Shown one piece after another: positions 10,003 to 20,668 of a stretch of DNA of 64,000 bases. Source of the stretch: Siphonodentalium dalli (Eukaryota > Mollusca > Scaphopoda > Gadilida > Siphonodentaliidae); contig CP136063.1 of NCBI GenBank assembly GCA_032622095.1, forward strand, positions 25,424,987 through 25,488,986, written 5' to 3'. Position 1 is the stretch's first letter; each line of letters starts with the position of its first letter. A model generated the notes under the pieces. That model did no database searches. It worked only from the letters and a program-made list of their open reading frames with translations, and was not told the origin of the DNA. Made by a program: the position numbers and the translations under genes.

Positions 10003-10378
10003 CCTAGGGAAGTCGGTAGCCGAGAGGTATATAATTAGCGTACTGGTCTCTCGTGCTAGCGGACCGGTGATCGCAACCTGGTCAGGGTATTCTGACAAAA
10101 ATCAGAACTCGGTCAGATACTGTCAAAATGCCGACTCCCCCCCCCCCCATTACAACACTTGTCCAGGTGTGTTGTCGTGGGTGCAGTACGCTGTCCGATC
10201 AAGCGCGGACATCAATGGCTGATCACCCATGTACACGCCTCGGTGTGTGCACGTTAAAGAACGCTACTGTAGAGTCACCACAGGGTTATAAAGTTACTCA
10301 GCCATGGTAGCACCTGGACCAGTGCGTCTACAACCAGAATTGGTTCCTGCACTGTAATATCTACAGACAGACAGACAT
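10003..10378 (+). mobile_element. tRNA-derived SINE-like element
   Basis: The head contains TAGCCGAGAGG (about 10017), matching a pol III A-box, and GGTGATCGCAACC about 45 bases later in the B-box position, as in a degraded tRNA. Downstream, GTGTGCACGTTAAAGAACGCT (near 10242-10262) resembles a word common in SINE bodies of marine invertebrates. The element ends in a short CAGACAGACAGA tail (about 10363). No terminal duplication was identified, so the ends are approximate. It is not a functional tRNA gene: the anticodon arm and acceptor pairing are not preserved. Confidence 0.55.
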
Positions 10379-11080
10379 ATGATATATACATATATTATAT
10401 GTATGTGTATAGGCCTACCTGTAAGCGAACTAATTGTGTATGTGAGCTGTGTGTGCAGATAGCTTAACTGAAGGGAACATATTAATTGGTACGCGCTAAT
10501 GATTATATACATATAGCACATCATATAGACAAAATGTCAATGGCTGTAACAACATTTAACAGCTCCACGAGAGAGAATATACCTCTTCCGATTTTGGCCC
10601 AGTTCAATTATCGATTTCTGGTCCATGAGTTAATCACTTATGAGTTTTTGTGGAAAATTAAGATAGTTACTATTACAATTCCTATGATTACTCCATAGAT
10701 ATGGCATAAAATAGACCATGCATAGAACACCACGATAATGAACGTGTTTAAATACTGAAGATCGTACGAGATTCTATATAAAACCGATAAACATTAATTG
10801 TTAAAACAACTAATTTCATGACTTTGCGGATATAGACGTGTTGTACTTAATATAGTCGACCATTTACCAAACTTGCGTATTGCAACAATTTACCCTTTAG
10901 AGATTAATTCCAAACAAAACTGAGTCTATGGCCCCTCAAAAAAGATTACTCGTTTATCATAGGTTTTTTTTTCCAGGGTAGGGGCGGGAGGGACATTTGT
11001 TTTTTGTTTTTGTTTTGGGATCCGATAAGGTAAGTTATCGGGAAAAACGTAATATATAACTACTTTCACAAAACTCATGT
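10379..11080. other. Non-coding, no feature recognised
   Basis: TA-rich near 10380-10405. No convincing frame. Confidence 0.4.
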
Positions 11081-11081
11081 T

Positions 11082-11504
11082 TTATTTCAATCTATTTCGG
11101 CACAAATCTAGTTCTCTTCTTTTCAACAGGCAGTCCTCTCCCTCTGCAAGCTGTGCATATTGCGTAAGATCTTTCATCCAATGGTTCCAGGTCGTCTTCT
11201 GTTCCACAATGATACATATTCTATCATTACCCGCACTATACCAAGGCAATTCTATCTTGTCTTGGCAAGATAGATTTCCCTTAATATATACGGGTGGATA
11301 GTCAGTATCATCGTGGAAGAGATCACTCAGGACCGCGCCGCACGAGTAGGATATGTCCTCCATAAGGGACTGGAGAGAGTTGACTTCATTCCACTTCAAC
11401 ACGTGCTTGCTATGTACCAGACGCCATTTACCACATTCATCGCACGATCGAGTGGTTACTAGCCAATCAAAACCGACGAAGTATATATGACAGCACGTGT
11501 TCAA
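11082..11504 (-). CDS. Cys-containing 140-residue open frame, possible zinc-binding module
   Basis: The frame contains CDECGKWRLVHSK, then SYSCGAVLSDL, then LSCQDKI, and a region SAGNDRICII. The CxxCGKWR word followed about 30 residues later by SCG resembles the start of CW-type or related zinc-binding modules seen in invertebrate proteins of unknown function, some element-borne. The later part lacks the second CxxC expected of such modules (RICIIVEQ), so it may be decayed. No intron signals were established and the Met at 11504 is only the first in frame. It may be an exon fragment. Function unknown. Confidence 0.4.
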   Translation of the reverse strand: MNTCCHIYFVGFDWLVTTRSCDECGKWRLVHSKHVLKWNEVNSLQSLMEDISYSCGAVLSDLFHDDTDYPPVYIKGNLSCQDKIELPWYSAGNDRICIIVEQKTTWNHWMKDLTQYAQLAEGEDCLLKRRELDLCRNRLK

Positions 11505-12005
11505 TTGACAATTCTGTTTGAGTCACAGGGTATCAATTTCAACTTTAGGCCCAGGTTATTTACCGAAGACAGGCCCCTATTGTATTTGCATGACTTCATT
11601 GACACCGCTGTCAATCATTCGCAGCAGGCTTTTGATCCGCGGTCTGTCGGTTAAAGTGACAAATCAATGGTTACTAAATCAGAGCTGCTTGTTTTACAGG
11701 TATTGTACAAAACATGGATAATTAATATTTTTTATTATTTGCATCACTGTACATGTATATAATATATGCATGTGTCGATCACCCACGAGCGTGTACATGT
11801 ACATGTGTGTTTTAGCGTACCCTCACGAAGATTTCATATGACATCGGACCCTTGGCGTACAGTACAGGTTATCGACCTTTATTAGGAGGTGACGCTGAAT
11901 ATTAAATATTCAAAGAATACACGTACATGTACATTGCGACGTGAACTCAAAGTATTTTGTTTGTTAGAAATGTCAATTGCATCTCTATTAATTCGTGCAG
12001 CGCGA
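11505..12005. other. Non-coding, no feature recognised
   Basis: Repeated GTACATGT words near 11750-11930; otherwise nothing. Confidence 0.4.
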
Positions 12006-12443
12006 TCAATGTAATCTGCATTTATTTATTAGTTTTTTTTTCCGATATTGAGCTCCGCGTAAAGCATATATTGGTGTTCTGGAGATAATATAAAAAACAA
12101 AAAATAATAAGCACGGGAGGAATTTTAGGGGCGGGCGCCTATGATAAACAAGGAATCTTTTTTGAGGGGCCCAATTTGGAGTTTTATTTCGAACATATGA
12201 ACACATGTATATATTTCGTCGTTGTGGAAAACTTGCGTTATTAACGTTGAGAAAATCCCCAGTGACCGTGCGCAGATCGGAAGTGAACTCAGGCAAAACC
12301 CAGAAGAGGTAATCTAGACTTCCTCGCGGAGCAGTTCCTATGACCCGTGAAATATATTGAAAATTTCTTAGGTGAACTGGCAGATTTATAATGTCGACAA
12401 AGAGAGATAATTCTATACTGTCAGAAAACTGGTCATTTCGCAT
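12006..12443 (-). pseudogene. Unidentified frame sharing a motif with 12798-12995
   Basis: A 145-codon frame with SDSIELSLFVDIINLPVHL near its start. A related word (SIELSLFGVNL) occurs in the minus frame at 12798-12995. At DNA level the shared segment is GATAATTCTATACTGT at about 12405 and 12908. The two are likely diverged copies of one element or exon. No domain was recognised. Confidence 0.25.
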
Positions 12444-12797
12444 CTGAGGAAAAATGTGGTATTATTTTTGTTAAGTTCCAAAATTGTGTCGCCGCATAAT
12501 ATAAAATGCCCGGTATTTTAAACATCGAGACCGTGGATGGTGTGGGTGGGATATTTGGATTATTCGTACAGCGGGGGGGGGGGGGGGTCTTGTCGAGTTA
12601 AATTATATGCTGTCCGACAATTCGACGGCACCAACTGCAAGGACGATTTGGGTTTTAATTCGCCCCGCCTGTTCGTTTAATCGCCCCGGCACCAGCTAGT
12701 ACTATAAGTTTATATCATTCAGGGCAGATCAGTTCAAGAAACAGTTTAAAAAAAGAGATATATATATATATATATTCTCTTGTTAACTTATGAGTAT

Positions 12798-12995
12798 TTA
12801 AATGAATTGGTACAGTTGATTTATTCCTGCGCCGGTACAGCTGTGGACTGGTGGCAATTTAACGTCGATCACGTCTGTCAGACGGAGAAGATTGACACCA
12901 AAGAGGGATAATTCTATACTGTGAGGAAAAAAATCTGGCTTGAACATGAGTCTGTGATCGTCTGTTGCTGGACCGAAAATACGCTCTCCCGACAC
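12798..12995 (-). pseudogene. Second copy of the unidentified SIELSLF-type frame
   Basis: A 65-codon frame with PHSIELSLFGVNLLRLTDVID, paralogous to part of 12006-12443. A G-tract (about 12571-12586) and a TA run (about 12761-12775) lie between the copies. Function unknown. Confidence 0.25.
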
Positions 12996-13570
12996 CGCAC
13001 TAAGATAGCAATATACATGTAATTTATAATATGAATTTATGAAGTGAGTGGTTGTTCGTTAGACGAAATTCGCATTTATGTTTGCACTGTCATTTGAGAT
13101 AGATATAATTTAAGAACATTTTTGTACCATGGTGTTTGAGAGAGTACACAATTAGCACATATTAATTTGTTTCCTACATACTCTCAATAGTTGATCAGTT
13201 ATGTCACGAATGCCAACGTTTGAAAATTCAAACCGTGCAACCAATAGAACCAGTTTTTGCGGATATAATATAATATAAGGATTCAAGATTTCAAAATTCA
13301 TGATTCAAGAAGAAATTCTTGAATCTGATACTAAAATAAAACTATTGAATAACAGAATGGGTTCACAACTGCAGGTTCTATATATAATTATGATACTTAG
13401 CAATCTGTACTTTAAATTATTTGTGATTTATATTCTTCAATAAAATAATTTATTCGTGAGTAAAAATAGAGTAATTTTTTTTTTACTCATTTATAAGTAA
13501 ATTTTCTTAGTTGGACTTAGAAAATTCCAATAATTAAAAAAAAGTAGAAGTAGATCTGTAAATAGTATAA
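12996..13570. other. Non-coding, AT-rich, no feature recognised
   Basis: Short inverted words such as ATTCAAGA/TCTTGAAT near 13280-13325. Confidence 0.4.
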
Positions 13571-13572
13571 GG

Positions 13573-13805
13573 ACAGATTTCTAACATAATTCTAACATGC
13601 ACTGATGTTAGAAAGTCTGACTTAGAGAATTCTGCTAAATCTTAGCAAACAGGACTTGATCAAAAGTATAAAGGACAGATTTCTAACATAATTCTAATGT
13701 GCACTGACGTTAGAAAGCCGGACTTAGAGAATTCTGCTAAATCTTATAAGTAAGGAGTTGGTGAAAAGAATAAAGGACAGATTTCTAACATAATTCTAAC
13801 GTGGT
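13573..13805. repeat. Tandem repeat, period about 101-102 bp
   Basis: GACAGATTTCTAACATAATTC recurs at about 13573, 13675 and 13776. The first two units also share ACTTAGAGAATTCTGCTAAATC. Copies differ by point changes (ATGCACTGATGT against GTGCACTGACGT). Confidence 0.85.
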
Positions 13806-13974
13806 TTACGTCGACAGCCGGTTCAAAGTTGCTGCATTGAAATGAGCGATCTGCTTTCATACACGATCTAAGTTAGCCCAGCCAATTAGGACATAAAACT
13901 AACATAATTCTAAGGTGCTCTAACGTGTTTCTACCCAAATCATACGTGAAGTTTCTGTACGGGATGTCAGTGCT

Positions 13975-14171
13975 CTATATCGCAATATGGTATCATCCGA
14001 ATGGTCTGTTATAAAAATAGTAACATAAACGGTCCCGATTTAATATCCGAAATAAAATCAATATTAATTGATAGAAGTTTTTCCGGACAGGGGTCTTCAG
14101 TTCATATCTATTATTTTATACCCACGCAACTATTTAAAAAAAATTATTTAAAGAGATAATCCATCTTTAAA
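13975..14171 (-). repeat. Dispersed repeat family A, copy 1
   Basis: Matches 45183-45378 in the opposite orientation (TTTCCGGACAGGGGTCTTCAG, TTATTTTATACCCACGCAAC, GATAATCCATCTTTA), and also 45590-45660 and 61984-62530. The family end appears to be TTAAAGATGGATTATCTCTTTAAA. No coding function seen. Confidence 0.8.
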
Positions 14172-15277
14172 ATATAAATAAAAATATGAAATATAATCCT
14201 AACTACTGGGCCGTATATACTTTATGGACAAATGGACAAACTCTATTCTAAATTACTTGAAGACGAAAGTATTTATAAAAACATGATTATAACGATAACA
14301 TATAGAAACTGTGAACATACCAGTTGAATGGGACATATAGGCCACTATGTCAGCATAATCTGCGTTAACCATAATCTTCAATCATAATCTAAATTTGACG
14401 ACATTTTGACGACAAAATAAACTCAAGACTTGAAGACGATACTTTCCGATAGACAGGTAAACAATCTGGAAACCCTGCGCATATTTGACTTTTGATAATT
14501 TACGCGCGGCTGTTTGTCATCCAATCAGCCGAGAGCGTACCTGTGTTATTTGAAATAGCAGTACTAGAGCATTTAGCATTGGGTTGAAGTGACAGTGATA
14601 AGACAGGGACGGATCGAAAACAGCGAAGTTGAGCGGGTGAACGGGATGTCGTAAATACCGGTGATATGAATGAATATGTTAGCTGCTATATATATAGTTG
14701 TCAGTATTAACTTGTATTAGTTCTATATATAAACTAGGGTTAAATTACACCTCACATATATACGATGTATTCCTGTTTTTTTATCTATACATGAATGTTG
14801 TCCTACACATATATGTGTCTTAAAGACCATTAAAACGTATCATCTTATCTTACCCGAATGTCGCATTATGTCCCACAACCAGACAACCTGTCTCATCTCC
14901 CCCAATGTGAGAGAATGTGAATAACCGATGTACATAGAACTGATCAACTTACTACATAACTCGTCTTACATTACCCAAATATGCAAGTAGCTTTGGTGGT
15001 TGCGGTAAGATGTTCTCGTTTTAACATGTGCAAGACCTACCGAAAGTTATAAACCATTCAAAAAGGGTTCACCAAATATGGGTACCCCAACTCCGGCGTT
15101 TCGGATGTGAGATTAAACAGTCATAATGATGTCGGTCCAATTGGGATGTCCACTTCTATGATTGGTCTTACTAAAATAATAAATGCGCGATTCAACATCA
15201 CTCATGGAAAAATCATACGGCCTGATAGCAACCGTCTGTCGCATTATGCCCCACATCAGGTGGGGCAAAGATGCAAA
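14172..15277. other. Non-coding, no feature recognised
   Basis: A weak inverted similarity (TTAAAACG...ATCTTA) links about 14830 and about 15020. Confidence 0.35.
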
Positions 15278-16047
15278 ATTGGCTTACTAGCGAAATCGGG
15301 CTCAGTAAGCCACTTCGATCCCTCGTTTTAATGTGTTTTGTCAACGCACACCTGACTTTGCTAGGTGCCACCATAAATGCGACATCCAATTTGCAACCCA
15401 TCATTTAGGACGCATTAGCACAATTTAATAACTACCATTGTCTCACCTACTCGTAACGGCGTTAATCCCTCTACTTGGTGTTACTTATTGTTCACTTTAT
15501 CCAAGAGAGTAGACGGGCGCTTCGCGCCCGGGATAGTCGAAAAGATCGAGTGATCTTCTCCTTCACCCCCACGGTTTGTTGTTGGAGATATTGTACACAG
15601 AAAATCGTCATGTCTGAACACGGCAAGGGTTGAGTTGAATTGAATTGAATGTTGTGTGAGGGAGGGCCCATGAGCTTTAAAATGGGGTATGGTGGTGGAG
15701 TACCGAGGTGTCCCTTTAATGATTTTGTTGTTGTTGTTGTTGCTGCTGAGCGAGTCATATGGTGCGCTGGAATGAAGAACGGGCCGTGTTGTAATGATAA
15801 AGTTTGTTAGTTTTGTAAGTTGTTTAAAAGTATGCATATGTATAAACTCAAGCAAACGCAAGCAGGAAGACATGGGACCAGACGGATGCGGCACGCGCAG
15901 AGCGAGAGCGAGACCTATAGGGAGAATTGCATGTAGATTGGGCCCAGCAGTTGCACTTAGAGTTTGCGAAGGCGCAAGGGCGTGAATAGTTAAATTCAAA
16001 TACAACAGAAAAAAACCACGTCGCATGTTGTTGCATTTACCTCCCCC

Positions 16048-16126
16048 ATATGAAATAGTCAAAATACGCTTTCACCTACGCCCGTGCAGGGCGTATAGGT
16101 GAAAGCGTATTTTGACTATTTCATAT
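16048..16126. repeat. Perfect palindrome
   Basis: ATATGAAATAGTCAAAATAC...GTATTTTGACTATTTCATAT, with CCCGTGCAGGGCG at the centre. The stem is about 36 bp. Confidence 0.85.
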
Positions 16127-16565
16127 ATTGTTAATTAAGATTTTTATTTATCCGCTGAAATAAATCTGAATGACAATGAACAAGACATGATATACTCTCT
16201 ATATATATGTATGACTATTGTATTACACTGAAAGAGATTTTAATTCCAATAGCATGTTTGAACACTGTTGTATTGAATGGCATGTGATGTTGAGCAGAAG
16301 AGTAGAAGGGCGCGAATACCCGAGATGATCGATGTGATATAGAGAGAGAGAGAGGTGAGGAGATTGGAGTTTGGCGAGTTACCCGGAAGTGTTGATGCAT
16401 TTTCCTATCCCACCCTTCTTCCCCATATCATGCACGGGCGTATGTGAAAGCATGTTTTTAACAATCATATACAGTGTTAATTCAGATTTTTATTCGCTGA
16501 AGTAATTTTGAACGATAATGAACAGGACATGATATACATCTATATATATAATTATTGTACAGTGA
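16079..16565. repeat. Diverged direct duplication (about 16079-16220 and 16433-16565)
   Basis: Shared order of words: GTGAAAGC..T, TTAATT.AGATTTTTATT, CGCTGAA.TAA, TGAACA.GACATGATATAC, then a TA run. The copies are roughly 350 bases apart. Confidence 0.6.
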
Positions 16566-17463
16566 ACATATTTTTTTTGGTTTATATGATTTTTTTGGTT
16601 ATTTTATTTTTATTAGGTAAAATGATGTAAGTACAAATTGATAATTACAATGTTTGTTCACTTTATAATTTCAGTGACTGTTTTATAGCTTTGTTTGCGC
16701 TCATAAGTTTCTTTTCAAAATGTTCTTGGGCCGGCAATGATAAATTGTGACAGCAGCAGAAAATTTTCACAAGGAACACTTTTGATTGGTTGTTTATATA
16801 TCTGGCAAATGCTTGCAAACACGTTTATGATTAGTACTCTTTAAAATCTACGGAAGACTGCGTCGTATTTCGGCACAAATACATTCTAGCTGCCATTTTA
16901 CCACTCTCGTAGCCGTTTTTTCCTACCGTTCTCGGTGCAAAAAACGTTAATGAGGTCGAGACGCGTGTAATCGTGATAACAAGCTCATTTCATGCATTGT
17001 CAATCTTCACGCTTCCGAATTTTATCTTTGTTATTTTGTCCGTGCATGCTTCCATACTAATGTTCTCTTGACCATGAACATAATGTGAATTTGCGAAATA
17101 ATGTCCTCCAAACGATTTTCTTGCAACCAAAAGCATACCTTGACCTTTGTCAAATTATTGTCTTCAAAAAATGACGTGGATGGCCATCACCAGACATGCG
17201 CTACTAACTTAATCAGGGAAGAAAACAGGAAGTTTAATTATCGGCTGTCATTAAACACCAATTAAATGGCTTAACGCCGTTACGAATAAGTGAGACATTT
17301 GTGGTTTTTAAAGCATGCCAATCCATCCTAAATGATGGGTTGACAATTGGATGTCGCATTTTCGTGCCACCTGTCAAAGTCAGGTTTGTGATAACAAAAC
17401 ACATTAAAAGGAGAGATCGAATTGGCTTACTGAGCCCGATTTCTATGGGAGTCTGAAGCCAAT

Positions 17464-18440
17464 GATATTGTAATTTGCAAGCGTTAATTCGGATTGAGAA
17501 CCTTTAATGTGGGAAACCTAACACTGAATGTTGATATATGCTGTACGTTGAATCTTAAGTTGAAATATCAATTAACATGCCCTGGTCGAGACGTTGCATT
17601 CAAATTTTCTATATTCATGATTTACTTTCATTATAACAAAATACAGTCATAATATCAAATTCCTTAATCGGCAAACTATTTGATCTCAAATAATCTAGTC
17701 GTTTGAAGTTCTGTGGTGTAGAATGTGTGCAATATCTTCCCATTCTGCAAACATTGTCAGTCTCTGTGTGTACCTATTAGGTTTTCCATAATTATTTGAT
17801 TAATCGACTAACCTTCGACATGTGCGTTAGTCGACGGTTATTTACTTTCGTTGACTAATCGCCCAAGGGTGTGGGGTTGCCTATGATTGTGTATGCAACA
17901 TATTCTCACAGCAGGGGTGAGCCAGCAGCTTCCTTTGCTGTTGTGTTATGACCTTATCATTGTTCATAAATTATTATTTACTGTTAATTATTATTCCTAT
18001 GGATGATCGGTAATTAGCGATCATTATAGACAAAATCAACGACGTGCAGCGAACTGCATCTATCTTTCAATTTTCAAATTTAATACATGTACTGTACAAC
18101 GGTCACCATTATTCATTAATCAGTAACAAGTTTGTGTCACCACTTATTAATGGACGAATTTAATGGTAATCGATTATCGGCTTTATCAACGGTTCATCGA
18201 TTATATGATTAGGCCAAATAAAAAAGATAATATGTTTCCCAACATCGACCGACCCGCCGACCCTAAACTTTTTATTGATATTTTGAGAAAAGTCAAAATT
18301 TTCTAAAAAAAAACAATGTTACTGTTTTTTTTCCACTAATGCTCATAAATATTGATGATCGTTAGTGTGCAAAACACATGGTTTCCAACATATATCCCTA
18401 TGAAAAGTGACCATGAAGTGACAGCTGTTTCAAAAGCCCC
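17464..18440. other. Non-coding, no feature recognised
   Basis: Contains repeated ATCGATTA/TAATCGACTAA words (17790-18200) but no clear element or gene. Confidence 0.4.
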
Positions 18441-18960
18441 AGATGTCTGATGGGATGTGGATTGATGGGCATACATGGTTCCAGCAGCTGTACCGCCAAA
18501 TACCTCTGCACCCACCAGTAGTTCATGTAGACTGCACCACAGCGGGTCCACATGTATCATCCTCATATCATATACCATCACAACTGAGTATACCAGCACC
18601 ACCATGCCATACATGTCATAACTATCATAATGCTGGACGGATTGCTGGTTCTCAGAACAAAGGTTGCCATAACAGCAAAGTAGCCAGCCATCATATCCAC
18701 ATTTCAATCCGAAATACGCCAACCCATGGTGTCAAGGATATGAAGCGGTTCAAACTGATGTTGGCCAATTCATGCTGCCACTCAACAACACCAACCCCAA
18801 CCAAATATATCGGGTGGTGGTATCTATCTACCGCCACAAGGCCATCCGTGGATGCCAGACCCCGATGTTAATCACATATCACCAGCCTGGGAATTTACCC
18901 ACGGGCACCGCCCCCACATTCCGCCAGTCGCCCCCCCCCCCCCCTGGGAGACATGGTGAT
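18440..18960 (+). pseudogene. Proline/histidine-rich coding relic (tentative)
   Basis: Protein-like text appears in shifting frames: about 18680-18800 reads PSYPHFNPKYANPWCQGYE and about 18800-18960 reads GGGIYLPPQGHPWMPDPD followed by proline-rich sequence and a C-tract. The mosaic of frames suggests a decayed proline-rich gene fragment. No family was recognised, and chance composition is possible. Confidence 0.25.
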
Positions 18961-19198
18961 AATAGATTGCCCCTCACGTCAGAATGATTTTCCTCTGATG
19001 GTAGTGATTCATGGCAATCAGTTAGACTTAAATGAACATTACTATTGTGAAACTCAAGTGTAGCGAAAATATATATGGCCTCCGTTGGAGATTCCATGCT
19101 TCTTCGGATGGAGTTTCTCACTAAAAATGATGCAAATATTGGGGCTAATAAGGGTTCTATCTTTCTGGGAAAAACCCACAAAAATGTCAAAATTTCTA

Positions 19199-19543
19199 GA
19201 ATTATATTCACTCAACAAATTATTATATATATCTTTATTTCCTCCATCTAGGAGAGTATGTTTTACAAAAACAAAAACAAAACTACAACAAAAGTATAAC
19301 AATAATACAGAGAAGACAATAGATAATAATTCCCGCCACCATGAAGCATAAGCACTCATCGAAACAAACTCGCATAAGCACACAATCTCATCAGCTTGCA
19401 TCCGAATCCATGTTTACACATATACATACAAAATGATATACATGCACACACACCCTCGCCCATAAACACTCCTACATATACACACGTATACAGTAGGCCG
19501 TACAACACAAATATAAATTATATTCACTCAACAAATTATTATA
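19199..19543. repeat. 27-base direct repeats about 316 bases apart
   Basis: AATTATATTCACTCAACAAA (extended by TTATTATA) occurs at about 19199 and 19516. The enclosed segment could be an insertion flanked by an unusually long target duplication. No element signature was found inside. Confidence 0.5.
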
Positions 19544-19549
19544 CCCCGA

Positions 19550-20668
19550 GTCGGTTGAGTGGCTACAGTGTGAAGGTGTCCATCATTAGCTGATTCTACT
19601 AGTTAACTAAATGCACATCTTAGTGAGTATGTTTTGCCAATTTTGCACTTGGTGTATGACGACCCAAAAGTATGTTTTATACAATGTGTTGGTAAAGCCA
19701 GCAAAGTTGAAGGGATTGAACACCCCTCATGTCATCCGTACCCAAGCCGGAAATTATTCCGGTTGAATTAGCACTTCGGGGAGTTTATCGAAATTGTGTC
19801 TCTGTATGTGGCATGCAGGGGAAGTCGACCCCCTCCAGGGTGTTTGCAGAACTTATTTGAGTGTTCCTCAAGATTAATTTCAGGGTCGGACATAGCCCAT
19901 CTTGAAAACTACTTCATAACTTTCAGGACTTGATCGCAAAGGACGAGTTGACTGAACATAAACTTCTATTTAGAAGGAGCTCGTTCAATTAATCAGCCTG
20001 TACGGCTTGTTCATCTATCCTTGTTATGGTACATCGCCTGATCAGGGCATATAATATTATCAACTTAATTATTTAAAATAATGATTCTTTTTCAATTTAT
20101 CAATGCATAATATAAACTTGATAATTTAATATAAATAAATATATAAATGGATGTTATTAACTTGATTTAATATAATTGTTCTCGTTTATAATGCAATTGT
20201 TCTTTCCCAATATATATATATATATATATATATATGAATATTATAAATTTGATGATTTAGAATAGTTGTTCTAATGTGGACCATTCTTATTTTTAATATA
20301 TGTATTCATCTATAGTAGTATATAATGATTATAATGATCAAATAATTCCGCCATGGCTAACTATGTAAAGGTTTATATCGCTTCCATGACATGGGAGAAA
20401 GCACAATTGAATGATTTTCGATCAAATTAATCGCTCAATTTTAAAAATAAAATTGGGTGGAAACTGTAGTCGGGTGTGTTATTATAATACAGCATAATTG
20501 TTCCATGGCGAAGACAGAAAAAGTAATAATGCATGTGTGTTGATTAATAGTAATGTCCGAGATGTTAGATCATAGGGTTCATTCTTGTAATTTCACATGC
20601 ATGCCCAAAATGGTCAGTCGAGACGTTTCACTATACTGTTGTTTCCTATATTTCAGTATGAATGAAGC
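19550..20668. other. Non-coding upstream of the TatD pseudogene; TA microsatellite
   Basis: (TA)n at about 20212-20236. A pyrimidine-rich TTTCCTATATTTCAG at about 20640-20656 could be a splice acceptor for the downstream frame. Confidence 0.45.

Larger units (their letters stand above)
15278..17463. mobile_element. Foldback element with ~190-bp inverted ends
   Basis: 15278-15466 (ATTGGCTTACTAGCG...ATTCGTAACGGCGTTAA type text) matches the reverse complement of 17269-17463 along its whole length. The outermost word is ATTGGCTT and the inner edge is GTAACGGCGTTAA. The interior contains a perfect ~37-bp-arm palindrome (16048-16126) and a direct duplication. No transposase was recognised and no target duplication identified. 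It is likely a non-autonomous foldback element. Confidence 0.65.

Noticed and set aside
10003-10095. Functional tRNA gene
   Set aside because: A/B-box-like words are present but the cloverleaf pairing and anticodon loop are not preserved, and a SINE body and tail follow.
15481-16062. 193-codon minus-strand frame inside the foldback
   Set aside because: Poly-Asn run from a (GTT)n repeat, Ser/Pro/His-rich low complexity, and it spans part of a palindrome; looks non-coding.
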